Assembly: GCA_004154925.1 (NCBI GenBank)
Contig: QJNS01000294.1
Location: forward strand, 1 to 64,000
Source of the DNA: Monosporascus cannonballus
Taxonomy: Eukaryota; Ascomycota; Sordariomycetes; Xylariales
Direction of reading: 5' to 3'
DNA: 64,000 nucleotides
Positions 47,720 through 59,566 of the stretch are shown in pieces. The position numbers were made by a program, and so were the translations under genes. Under the pieces are notes generated by a model. It was not told the origin of the DNA and did no database searches. It saw only the letters and a program-made list of their open reading frames with translations. The stretch's first letter is position 1. Each line of letters begins with the position of its first letter.

Positions 47720-49768
47720 TTAAGAACACGGTCTGTACGACCAAATACGAGCCCTCATGTCGCCAGAACCAGTTGCGAAGTATGTGCCGCTGGGACTAGG
47801 CGCTACGGAAATAACGGAATTCTTATGGCCCTGCAACATGAGCTGAGTGTAACCAGTCCTCGGATCCCAGAATTGCACGCCACGGTCCTTGGAACCGGAC
47901 ATGACCCAGTTAGCGTCCGGGGTAAGGGCAACGGAAAGAACGAAATCCTACCACCGGTTAGCAAAATTCGACGAGGCGAAGCAGTTAAGAGATCGTAATC
48001 GAAGACGTACCCTGTGTCCCTCGAAAGTCTTAACGCATCTGCCCGCCTTAGGGCCAGAGTTCGGCATCCCTCTTGGGGACGCTAGCTCCCACATCTTGAT
48101 AGTCTTGTCCAAGCTGCCACTGACAAGGTCCTTCCCGTTGGGAGAGAAAGCAACCGAGTAGACACTGTCCTTGTGGCCGTCTGGCCCCTCTAGGCGCTCT
48201 AGGAGATATCCTTGGTGGATATCCCAGACACGGACGCTCTTATCGAGCGAGCCGGCAGCGACATACTTGGTATCTGGAGAGATAGCCACAGTAGTAACTC
48301 CGTCCTCAATGCTCAGAGTCATGAGCGGCTGGCCACTCTCAATGTCCCACAAACGGACAGTCCGATCACCACTTCCAGAGGCAATAGTACGACCATCCCG
48401 AGCGAAGTCTAGCGAGTAAATGTCTTGCTCGTGGCCGGCGAAAGTGTTCCTGATTGTTCGTGTTTGAATATCCCAGACCTAACATACGTCAGTCGAGAGG
48501 AAGGGTCATCTAACAAGGGTAGTACTTACGCGGATAAGCCTGTCTTCGGCGCCCGTCGCTAGATACTTGCCATCCGGACTGAAGCATACGCTGCGGATGT
48601 ACAGATCACCGGTCACGTCGACGTTCTCATCCTGCAGCACGCAGACCTTCTCTCCGCTGGTCACGTCGTAGATCTGAGCAGAGCGGTTGCAGCCGGTCGC
48701 GACATACTTGCCGTCGGCGCTGAACCTCACACAGCAGACAACACTTTCGTGAACGAGTGTGTGGACCAGGTCGACGTCAAGCATGCGCGGGACAGCTTGG
48801 TTGAAGATAACGAACCAATCATCCCTTATCTTCCTGACATGGGCGGGAAGGCGTTCGACGTCCAGATCGCCAAGCGCATTATTGGCTAAAGGGCCGGGAT
48901 TCGGTTGCATAGCTCTGTGGTCAGGAGTTGGGTGGTTGGCGACCTGGGGAGATGCGCCGGGACCGCCGTACGGCATCGGGGTATTGATCTGAGGAGTGGC
49001 GGGACCGCCGGCAGGAGGCCTGCCGACACCGCGCTTGTTCGGACCAGGGCTGGCAGTGCTGGACGGGGGCTGGCCTGGGAACCCATTAGGAGCGGGTCCC
49101 TGCTGGTAGGGCTGTTGGAAGGGAGGCTGCTGCTGGGACGGCGGCGGCGGCGGCGGCGGCGGGCCTCCTGGCATGCCCGGAGCCGGCTGCGGCATCTGGT
49201 GCTGCGGCCCCGGCGGTTGCTGATCCTGGGGAGGCGGCTGGGGCGGCAGCCCACCACCTTGACCACCCTGGCCGGTCATAATTCCGCTAAAAAGATTGTT
49301 ACCCAGACCGAGGGCAGGGGGTGGAGGGCCGGATGAGGGACCGCCGTGCTGAGGGGGGCCGGGAAGGCCTGGCTGTGGAGCACCGCTACGGCTTTGCTCA
49401 AGCTGGCGGCGTAGTATGACTATCTCCTCGTCGTACCTGTGTGGTCCGGTTAGCGCCATGCGATTAAGGAGAGAGCATCGTAGGTCTAGGAACGCTTACT
49501 TCTGCTTCATATTCAGATGCTGCTGCTCCAGTTGGTAGACCTTCTCCCTGATGAGTTGGGCCTCCTGCACCTGTTGCTGGACTGGAAAGGTGTCAGCAGG
49601 GCCGAATTCGCTAGAAACCATGAGTCGAGGCAGCCACTCACTTTGCTGCTCATAACTCTCATTCACTCGGACCTGATTATCAAATTCGGACCGAATTTGG
49701 TCGAGAAGCTCATTGAGACGCGGCGGCGCATTCTGCGGCATGCCGCGATGTCCTGGGTACATGGACAT
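47720..49768 (-). CDS. TUP1: Tup1/RCO-1-type transcriptional corepressor
   Basis: Global nuclear corepressor that tetramerises and acts with a Cyc8/Ssn6 partner. Five exons on the minus strand (49,642-49,768; 49,500-49,581; 48,530-49,436; 48,011-48,478; 47,720-47,947) join in frame to 603 residues, almost exactly the length of Neurospora RCO-1. Residues ~10-80 ([16 protein letters not shown].., [20 protein letters not shown]) are the N-terminal helical tetramerisation domain. About 85-240 is a Pro/Gly/Gln-rich linker (with a Pro run of [14 protein letters not shown]), and the rest is a seven-bladed WD40 propeller (for example [48 protein letters not shown]). The C terminus [11 protein letters not shown] is close to the family's end. 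All four introns are GT-AG with clear donors (GTGAGT, GTAAGC, GTAAGT, GTACGT). Confidence 0.96.
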
Positions 49769-52700
49769 GTTGGCCGATGTAGTGCGCGTCCAATAACGAG
49801 ACGGGAAGGGAAGGCTAGGCTGGGCCGTTGATAGAATCAGAATTAAGATTGTGTTTAGAAGTCGATTGGATTAAAGTTCGAAAAGCTGCGATTCGCCTTG
49901 CGCTCGATAACCGAGTTGTCTGGTATCTCCCACCGCCAACTTCAGGCGCGATATCGATGCAAAAATACGTAATTTTTGCGACGTGGAGCCTCGTCAGGCG
50001 GCGATGATCATAACTCGTGTATCGCTATAATCGCCAGGACACGAGACGGAGATGATGGTCGAGTCGTATAAAATTTGGCTCGTGATGGTAGAAGGGTTGA
50101 TGACGTTCGCAAGTTGCGGATGGAGAGCAGGCTTGGGGAAATTTGTCAGATCAAGGAGGAAAAAAGACCCAGCAAGAGAGAAAAGACCAAGAAAGGGAAG
50201 GGGCGGCAGGGGGTGTCAGAGTTTATTATTATCCGTTCGTTACTAAGGAAGTGTTTGACTGGGGGAGGCTAGCATTACCATAGTCGAGCATTAGCCAAGT
50301 CCGGCACCAGCCACTATGCGTATATTCTGTGGGCGTCCTGTGAGTTAGGTGCTTAGTGTGACGCTAGGCTGCTACCCAGCGGGCTCCACACCCGAAGGTT
50401 TCCACCGTCTGTGTGTATGTGCATATAAACGCATGCGAGTGGGACTGATGCAAGTGAACGGGGGGGAGACAGGGGGGTTAGGGACCGGAACATAAGTACA
50501 TGGGATGATGCATCTGCGGCCAACTTGGCGGCGCTACGGACCTGTGTGTGGGATTACTGCATGTAGATGTCACGATGTAGAAAAGATCATGCTCCGTTGA
50601 AAGTGGATAATGCGCTCGGGCCTGCACAAGGTGCGCGCCAAGGCTGGCACCGACAACGAGGAGAGCTAGGTTAGCATATAAGTACCTCCGCGTGGAGTTG
50701 AGAAATTGATTTTCCTGTTGCTATCGGTAATCCACTTAGCTCTTACTCAAGCAGGGTAGCCTGAAAATTGAATGAGCTAGAAGCAGCCGCGAGTTACCCA
50801 GATTCTTTGCTCCACAGCATTCCTCCAATCGGGTGCTCTCGTACTCCTCATGCTCACGTAATTCAACTTGCAACGGAAACTCCTTGGGATGTCAATGTAA
50901 GCCAGGCTCCCCCACTCCCCGAAGACTGATGTACTTTAAGCCTCCAGATGTAGGTAGGTGCATATGAAAACACCTACCAAAAGTCACATGGGTTTATTTA
51001 GTTAGTTACCTCCGCCAAGTCCAATTTATGACCAGTTAAAAATCACATACAAATTGGTATGAGCTTAGAAATTGCAGACGGGTTCTGGTCGTGCTTACCT
51101 TTATCGTAGGTTACGAGCTTTCTTTCTCGAACAATATTTACGAGGTCGCATGCCATACAATTTTATATACTCTTCTACATCCTAACCCCCGGATGGCAAA
51201 TAGTGGCCCTGGGGAGGTAACTACCCAGGTAACTAGAAATACCCGTCTAACTTGTAAAGCAGCATGAATACTTAGTTCAAAATACTGGCTGCACTTGTAG
51301 AAAATGCCTAGTATTTGTCTATTTTCCATATTCCGATAACACCCTTGCTACTCCGGTGCGATTCTCTATTACCTTGACAGTTTAAACTTAACCATATTAC
51401 CTATTTCAGAACTTAAAGAGAGCTTATTTAAGAAGCAAATACGGTCCTACCGCTATGTACCCGAGCCTTAGGTTTATTACTATTCCAATGAGCTTACCAC
51501 TAAGAAATCATCGGCTACGTGGTAATAGCCTCACCTCCTCCTGTCATACCGATGCGATGTTAGGTACATGAACACGGAACAGGGCGGGTGTACGTGCGTG
51601 CGTTAGATATGTACGTATGTTCCTGTGCGTGAGGGAATACCTGACTCAGTGCTGCGCCGCCGCGGGTGCTTCAATGTCTGCAGCAAACCTCACAACAATG
51701 TCAAACCGAACACCGGCCACTTAGAGTGCATTTGGGTATGTACCTACTAGGTACCTCGGCAGAGAGCTGGGTTAAGTACTACTATAAGACGGTGGGGACA
51801 GGCCCTTTGATACATACTTAGGTAATACATACATAAGGGAGCCAGAGGAACGTAGTAGCCGTATCGCACTAGGCCTGCAATGCGCGTGCCCCAATAAGGA
51901 GGTGAACAGCGCTGCGGCCCTTTACCAATCGGATTGCCGACATGGCCGCGATGTGAATCGCAGGGGTGAGGGGTGTGTGCGGGATGGCGGCCAACGACCA
52001 TGACCACAGCTCCTGGTGTGTTTCTATTAACATAGGCGATCAAACCCCATGCACACAGGCTGGTGGAGGATCTTTCGCTTGTTTTTCCTTCCTTGCGGGA
52101 CCGCCGCCGTGGCGTATAAGGCGGGCGATCTACCCAATTGTCGTATTCCTGCCAGCCTGTCTGAGCGACCGTCACAAGCCGCAGCGTCCAAGCAAGCGAG
52201 CAAACCGACTGATGGCCACAGGCACACCCAGAAGGCAATCTGACTGCTCACATTCCGTTTATCAACCTACGTAACTACCTCCACAGGTTACGAATATCAC
52301 AGGCGGGGTGGACAGATGGGAGTCTTATCGAGCCCCGGGCTGGCATAAACCTCCGCGAACTGAGGCGCTATCTTTACGGTATAACCTGTTCTCAAGTCCT
52401 AGTGGTGGCGGGATGCGTTGGTAACGGGCTTGCAGGCGAATCCCCTACCGCTATCATTGCACGGTGGTTACATTCTGACACGCCTACGTTACGTGGAAGT
52501 ACTCCTCTCACCGAAGTTGCATCTGCAAGAAGGGATGTATGCATTTGTTGCCTTTTGCTGACCTGCGTCAGATGAGAGGTGCTGCTACCACCAACTGCTG
52601 CACAGGCTGGGTAGCAGTTGCAAAATGTAAATTTAGAACGGGGGGTGAGCCGGTCGATGTGGCTACATGACGTATACATATGCTTAGGGTTGTCTACAGT

Positions 52701-55700
52701 TTCCATCACCATAGTAACGATTAGAGCCCACGAACCCGTGCTATTGATGGACGAGCTTCTTCCCCCTCACTCTGCTGGTGCTTCTTGGAGTCTTCTGGTT
52801 CGGATCTAGCCGCCATTTCGGAGCTTAATTAACTCCTACGAAACCCCCCGGGCGTTAAGAAACCTTTAAGGTCGGCCGAACCAGTCCGATTCGATCCTAG
52901 GGCGCAGCTCGTCGAATGACGTGGGCCCGGCCAAGGCTTTGACGCACCTGTAAGTACGGCTTACAAATTCTGGGTACGGGTTTCTGGTATGTAAGCGGAA
53001 CGCTTTCCGTCAGTGTATATACTCCAATGGTCCTCCGTTGAAGATCCTTCAGGGCGTCCTTCAATTTCCAGTTTCTCGAAAGCTGTCCGCGGAGTATGGA
53101 GATAGATTTGACACGCATCATCGGTGTTGGTCGAGCGCCCTCCGGTCCCCCGAAGGCTACTGGTCCGTGCGAATCAGGCCCGTGCGGGGCAACTGTGGCC
53201 CGTGATTGGAGATGCCTCCGGGTCCATCGACGCCGCACGCATAGACAGACATGACATCAATATCGAATATCAAAACCACTGACCATACTCCGCGTTGTTG
53301 ACCTCATTGTTCTATTCCGAGACTTTGATTCGTGGTTCTCCAAGGGGCGACTAGCCACCAGGATCCTGGCAGGATGCTAGATACATGCACGAACCATCCA
53401 TCCAGACTTTTAATGTCAGCAGTCAGATATGCATGTAGCTTCTGCCATCTGTTGCTTCGGTATATAGTCATCTCTGCATATCTCCGGCCTTCTCGCCCTT
53501 CTCCGGGACCTGCAGCGTTAGATCCCGGTTACCGCTATTTGCCTTTTAAGTTTGAGGCATGCGGCATACATACCGTTTTCCTGCTGATTGCAGCTTTTGT
53601 CCCGTGGTAATACCGGGATGCCATTACCCGCGAGGTTGTCCCGTCTTGACTGCCCGTTCAGTTGTAGAACCTTAAAATGGGCGTTTCTCTGTGCAGACAC
53701 ATGCTGCCAGCTCTAGACCTGTGGAACTTGACAGTTCATCGCTGGGCGGCCACAACCACGTGTGGTCCGAGTCTACTAATGGAGATGTATCTAGCATCAT
53801 ATCCACACAAGGAGACTTTATACCCGGCACCTGCTTGAAAGTCGAAAAGGAATATGAAACGAAATATAAGGCTGAACCTGATGGGGTTCTAGAACTGATA
53901 GGGCTTAATTTAGGTTGGACATTGTGCCTTTGCGTACTAGGTAGCTTGGCGCCATTCAATTCGCCTCGGTTTTTGGTAAACCCAGTTTCCATTTTTAGAT
54001 ACTTCTTACCAAGTTAGATTTATGTTTGCGTCGGCCCGTGTTAACAGCTATTAAGGCTTATATATGTCGTACCACTTGAATGGCTTACCCTCCTGGGTTG
54101 GGTGGATTAGGTGCGAGCACAATCGCCAATATACGGCCCCTTCCAATGTAGTTACGTCTTTACATGAAGACCTGTCTCTCGGTAATCAGAGACGGTGGCT
54201 CCGCAGACTACTCGCTACTAGGTTCGTCTGCGGCCTTCTCATATCATTACCAGTCCCGCTCGTATCTACCTAGGCAGCCGTGGTGCATGTATTCGGGTTC
54301 CGGGGCAAACGAGTACTGAGTTCTCATATCTAAGCGGGCCCTACCAGAAATCCGCAGTATTACCTCCGATGAGATATGATTATAATACGGTGGCATTTGA
54401 CGTGCCTTGCTGTCCGTTGCTGTGCTCCAGTTATAGGATGGATAACGGTAGTAACAGTAGACAGTGGAGTTTAGTGATCTTCGGGGGTTCGTTCCGGTGC
54501 TCTAGTGATGATGTTCTGGTTAGGTACAAGGTGCAGTCTACAGGTCCAGTTGTGATGCCTCTCAATGCACTCTATGGCTCCGTCCTGCGAGGGAGCTGCC
54601 AGCCATTGGGTTCTTCTCTCCTTTCGAGCCTTAGTTTCAGCTGGAAGAGTTCGAATGGTGTGGTGGAATATGTGCGTGGTGGTTTCTGGAACTCTCAACC
54701 CAGGTTTAGCTACCTGTTGCTCTAGCTGAACCACACGGTAACCGGACCTGTGACATCGCACCGGTAGATGCCTAGGTGGTTGACTTTCCGGCGGAGACAT
54801 CCAATATACGCAGCTAGCGCTCCATATTTTAATATGTCTCCTTTTCATTCAGCTGGTCCGCAAAGCTGGCGCATGAAGACCTCAATAGCTGTCCGGCATG
54901 TTGACAGGACTGGCTAACCTGCTTGTACCCTACGGATCAATTCAGCCAAGGGCGTTCATGCGTTGAATTTAAACGAGCATCCCGCCCTCAGCATGGGTAT
55001 GTCAAAGTTCCGCAGCTAGGAGGCAGAACCCTGTGATATAGCGAACCATAACGAAACAAGCCCAAGGCGATCATAAGAATAAACACCTAAATAAACAAGG
55101 GCTAAAGCATCAGCACAGTCAGCTTTTGAGCGACTGGCTACCTTTGTTTAAAGACTGACAGGTGAGGCTTCCTAGAGTTGAATTAGGGTTGCCCTGGATC
55201 CCGGGCTTACACGATTTGTAGTATCTTTACGCACACCGGTAACTTATAGCTCCGCATTTTTGGTAAATCTTTCATACCTGGTAGATGCCACTATCCATTA
55301 GATATGGGCACTGAAATTCGTCATAATTAGACGAGACGATCGTTTTAGGATGCAAGTCTCCGAATAAGGGATGAGGCTGAACCTTAATCCCCAGATATCA
55401 TCCCAGTATTGTCACGTCGAAGTCTCACATACTAATCACTCTCGCATTTCCTCAGACATATTAAGAAAGTGCAAGAAAAGATGGCTAAATAGTTCTCGAC
55501 CTACTAAACTTGAGCGCCCGATCTTTTTCTATTGTTGAACTTGCCTTGCACTGGCTAATTATAACTCATATCGGAACGATGCCACTTGGGGAACATCAAG
55601 ATGTCTTATGATCACCCAGAAGCACGCAAGAGCCCGAAGGCGCCGCCTAGATCGGTACTTAAACCCGATGTTGGCGTCATCCTAGGGGTTCGCGAAACGC

Positions 55701-56391
55701 CTCATAGAGAAAACTGTCCTCGTGGGACTCTGGACGTTTCAATGACGGTCACTCGATCGAGTCATTCGCTTTATATTCATTCTAAGCCCGCTCAAATCGG
55801 GAGCGCAGAAAATGCGCGACTCTCAGCGTTATATAAGTAGCGGCTAGAACCCCGTCACGTTTGAACCTCCACATACGAGTGATCCAGCCCTTAACAACAC
55901 GGGTAGCTAAGGCCGAGTCGACACTGTAGCAACGAGTTCTGGGTCTCTGGAGCTCGGCACCCAGCAGCGCCAATGCCTACTGAGGGTTTCGGGCTTACTA
56001 CTCCGTCCCAGGTAGGTAGGTAAGTTGAAAGGCCCTTTTGGGCTTCGCGGGCAAGATGCACTTCTGCCGCCAAGGCCGCTCCTCCTCCCGAGCTAGATGA
56101 TCCTGCCTAATCGGGTATCGCTGCTGTCGAGGCTGCAGGGAGGGATCCCCTTGCGGCTGAGGTCAGCCAAGCGGCACGTCCGGATGTCCTGACATTAGGG
56201 ATTTCCAAATTTGGAAGGACTTATTACCCGTCGCGAAGTCGCGGCCGCGGCTTCGCGTCGCGATATCTATAAGAGTCGCGAGTCTTCCCGCGGTATGGAA
56301 CTCTGCTGCTTCCATAGAGACAGATCGCGACGTTCGCCTCTAGGTCTGTTCCGGTAGCCGTAGACGACGAAACCGCCGAACAGAGGACACG
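49769..56391. other. 6.6-kb gene-poor stretch
   Basis: Holds the Tup1 promoter at its left end (Tup1-type genes often have long 5' leaders) and the GH55 promoter at its right end. Between them I find no ORF with protein-like composition, no tRNA fold and no long repeat. Short motifs of the CCTAGGTA / TACCTAGG kind recur (for example near 51,740 and 55,990). These are common in Sordariomycete intergenic DNA and have no known function. Confidence 0.5.
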
Positions 56392-59300
56392 ATGGTGAAG
56401 TTCGCTGCTACCATCACCGGCCTCCTGGCCGCTAGGGCCCTCGCGTCGCCAGTCCCCGAGGGCGACGGGGCGGCTCAGAATGCGCCCCGACAGGCCACGA
56501 GTTACTGGTACGCCAACATGGACCATACGGGGCCGTACCGCGGCTACGCCCCGGGCCTCGACAACTCGGACTCGTACCCCGTGTTCGTGTCCGTGAACCC
56601 CCGGGACGGCGGGGCGGGGATCCAGCGGGCCATCAACAACGCCTCGAACGGGGCGACCCGTCACGGGCAGTGGCTGGCCTCCGAACCAAGGGTATTATTG
56701 CCGCCCGCGTGGATGCTCGCTTTTTTGTGCTACTTGGACTGACGCGTGCGCGTTCTCGAGGTCGTCTACATACCCCCCGGGACTTATGAGGTCAGCGAGA
56801 CCATCTACATGAACACAGCTACCATACTCATGGGCGACGCTACCGATGTAAGTGCCCTCGCGGCTCCGGAACCGCTATTGTTGATCTAACCACTCTCCGT
56901 AGCCCCCAGTCCTGAAGGCCGCCGCTGGCTTTTCTTCGGAAGAACGGACGCTCCTCAACGGCAAGCAAACCCCCGGGGGCCGACCCATGACCGGAGATGT
57001 TAACTATGTGCAACAGGCCAAGACCCGGCCACGGGTATTTCCGGGGAACTGTCCTTTGCCGTCGGCCTGAAGAACCTGATACTCGACACGACGAGCATCG
57101 ATGGAGGTAAGGGGATACGGCGCATACCGTTAATTCTGCTGGTTTCAGCGGGTTTGTGCTGACGCGAGAAGGTACGGAGTTCACGGCTTTGTACTGGGGT
57201 GTTGCACAAGTCGCCCAGCTGTCAAACGTCAAAATTACCATGGCATACTCCGTCAATGGAAGGGGGCACAGTGGCATTCGTCTCGGGAGAGGTTCCACAC
57301 TCGGGCTGGCTGACGTGCGTGTCGAGCGCGGGCAGGTAAGTGGTCAAACTGTCTGCCTGGACGGCCTATTCAAGAACTCTTGCTGTACTAGACTTGTGCC
57401 ACGGAATTACTGACAAGGTCCTTGGCCTAGAACGGTATCTGGCACGATGGACACCAACAAGCACTTTATAAGTCCATATACTTCTACCAGAACACTGTCG
57501 GTATGCTTATCAGCGGCGCTAACACGATCACCATCCATGCTTCTACGTTCGACACGGTCGGGACGGCGGTATTGAATACCGGCGGCAGCCCTTACATCGG
57601 ACTGATTGACGCCAAATCAGTCAACTCTGGCGTCACCTTGAGGACGACGGTCTACCCGTCCATCCTCATCGACAACCTGACCAAGGACACCGACTCGGCC
57701 GTCGTTGTGGTGCCCGAGCGGACAGTTCTCGGCGCCCGGAGCCACGTCGACACGTTCACATACGGCAACACGGTGGGCCGCGACCCGGTCTACGGGGAGA
57801 CGACGTCATCCGTGCCGCGTCCTGCGAGCCTGGCGCCCGGGGGGGACTTCCCCGCCATCCCCGCCCCCAGCTACGCCGGGAACACGGTCGACGACTTCAT
57901 CAATGTCAAGGATCCCGCGCAGAACGGCGGCCGCGAGGTCCTGGGCGACAACACACGGGACGAGTCGGCGGTCCTCAACCAAATTCTGCGGTACGCGGCC
58001 GAGACCGGCAAGATCGCGTACTTCCCGTTCGGGTTGTACCGCGTTGACGACACCCTCTTCGTCCCCGCCGGGTCGCGGATCGTCGGCGAGGCGTGGGCCA
58101 CCATCACGGGCAACGGGGAGAGCTTCAAGGACAGCTCGAACCCGAAGCCCGTGGTCAAGATCGGCAATCCCGGCGACGTGGGCGTTGCTCAGATTTCGGA
58201 TATGCGCTTCACCGTCTCCGATGTCCTCCCCGGCGCCATCCTCGTCCAGTACCACATGGCTGGCAACTCTCCGGGCGACGTCGCGCTGTGGAATTCGATC
58301 ATAGGTACGTGTATCTCCTCGACCTGGCTCTAGATCCTTGAATCCCTACGTTTCGGTTGTTCGAGGACAATACTAACAGTTTCATAGTACGTCCTGCACC
58401 CCCCCCTTCCCCCCCCTTTTTTTAATTTTTTTTTTAATTTTTTTTTAATTTTTTTTAATTTTTTTAATTTTTTTTTTATTTTTTTACGTCGTTTGTACCG
58501 GTGCACCGGTCTCTGCTGAAGTGCAATAAGATATCCTCGAAACAATAGTTGAAACCAGAAGTAAGGGCAACAGACATGCAGCTAACAGCCCCACAGACGG
58601 GCGGCGGCACGCGCGGTGCAGAAGCCCTCACGAATGCGTGCCGGGACGCGACGAACGAGTGCCGGGGTGCCTTCATCGGGCTGCACCTCGCAAAGACATC
58701 ATCGGCCTACATCGAGAACGTGTGGAACTGGGTGGCAGACCACGTCACGGAGGACTTCGACGGGGGGTCGCGCATCGCGGCGAAGGGCGGCACGCTGGTC
58801 GAGGCGGCGAGGGGCGGCACCTGGCTGCACGCGCTCGGCAGCGAGCACTACTGGCTGTACCAACTAAACCTCCGCGGCGCGCGCGGCGTCTTCGTCTCGC
58901 TGCTGCAGTCCGAGACCAACTACGACCAGGGCGACAACGTCGAGCAGACGCCGCCCGCGCCCTGGGTGCCTGACACCGCCGGCTGGGGCGACCCGGACTT
59001 CTCGTGGTGCGGCGCCGCCGACACGCGCTGCCGCAGTAAGCAATTTCTGGAGTTATTTGTTCCCCCATCTTCTCTAATTCGAGGGCACAATTCCCAAACG
59101 TGGATTTCCAGTCGATAGCTCCGAAATATGTCTTACGACTCCGGATTATCCACCAAATTCACCCGATAGCGCATTTACTGACTCCGGATGTTGTAGTGGG
59201 CTTCTCGAACTACATCCAGGGCGGCTCCGACATCTACCACTACGGGTCCGCGTCGTGGGCGTTCTTCAGCGGTCCCGGGTATCAGCCGTGTGCCGGTACT

Positions 59301-59566
59301 TATGCGTGCCAGAGTAAGTTTCTACTCCAACTGGGTCGGCTGAGACAACTCCGCCTTTCAGGCCCTCAGTAGCTGACCGAATCTGCGAAATAGATCATAT
59401 GCACTGGATCACGGAGACTCCCGACAACCTGCAGGTCTTCGGTCTATGCTCTAAGGACTCGTGGGCTGCGCTGCGCTTGGCGGATGGCACCAACATCGTG
59501 ACGAGCCCAAACTTCACGGGATCCTGGCCCGGCGGCGGAGCACTCATTGGCCGTTACACGCCATAG
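56392..59566 (+). CDS. Secreted GH55 glucan 1,3-beta-glucosidase
   Basis: Extracellular enzyme of glycoside hydrolase family 55, releasing glucose from beta-1,3-glucan (laminarin, fungal walls). Nine exons join in frame to 766 residues, a normal family length: 56,392-56,691; 56,761-56,847; 56,903-56,960; 57,017-57,106; 57,172-57,335; 57,431-58,303; 58,597-59,035; 59,197-59,313; 59,394-59,566. A signal peptide covers residues 1-18 or so. Family landmarks include YWYANMDHTGPYRGYAPGLD near the N terminus, NASNGATRHGQWLASEPR, GHSGIRLGRGSTLG, the second-half repeat IAYFPFGLYRVDDTLFVPAG and VNWV-type ENVWNWVADH, then GWGDPDFSWC and the C-terminal FGLCSKDS. The two related halves form a double beta-helix. 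Intron features are odd: one GC-AG intron, one AAG acceptor (57,171) and one stwintron. Probably used in wall remodelling, mycoparasitism or nutrition. Confidence 0.94.
56961..57016 (+). other. GC-AG intron in GH55 gene
   Basis: A 56-base intron with donor GCAAGC and acceptor CAACAG; TTAAC at 57,000-57,004 can serve as the branch site. Splicing gives ..LLNG-QDPATGISGELSF.., matching the family. Reading through instead shifts the frame and meets a TGA at about 57,068. No GT donor nearby gives an open frame. Confidence 0.85.
58304..58596 (+). other. [D1,2] stwintron in GH55 gene
   Basis: The inner intron is 58,305-58,387 (83 bases; GTACGTG...ATACTAACAGTTTCATAG). Its removal joins G58304 to T58388 and forms the outer donor GTACGT. 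The outer intron (210 bases) ends GCTAACAGCCCCACAG at 58,596. The product junction is WNSII-TGGGTRG, the same length as in the family. A single 284-base intron ending at the upstream AACAG (58,588) is also open but adds Ala-Pro-Gln and has no branch site at a usual distance. Confidence 0.75.
58399..58485. repeat. C-run and T-run tract inside outer intron
   Basis: About 87 bases of C runs followed by T runs separated by AA (TTTTTTTAATTTTTTTTTT type). It lies in the outer half of the stwintron and accounts for much of its length. Homopolymer counts are likely to vary or be mis-sequenced. Confidence 0.85.

Noticed and set aside
57705..58304. 199-codon Arg/Ser/Thr-rich ORF inside the GH55 gene
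   Set aside because: Frame shadow of the GC-biased glucanase exon; the true frame matches GH55 throughout.
59036..59196. Third stwintron in the 161-base GH55 intron
   Set aside because: It is long, but the donor is not preceded by G, no inner intron regenerates a good donor, branch site or acceptor, and a single GT-AG intron with CTGAC branch keeps the frame.
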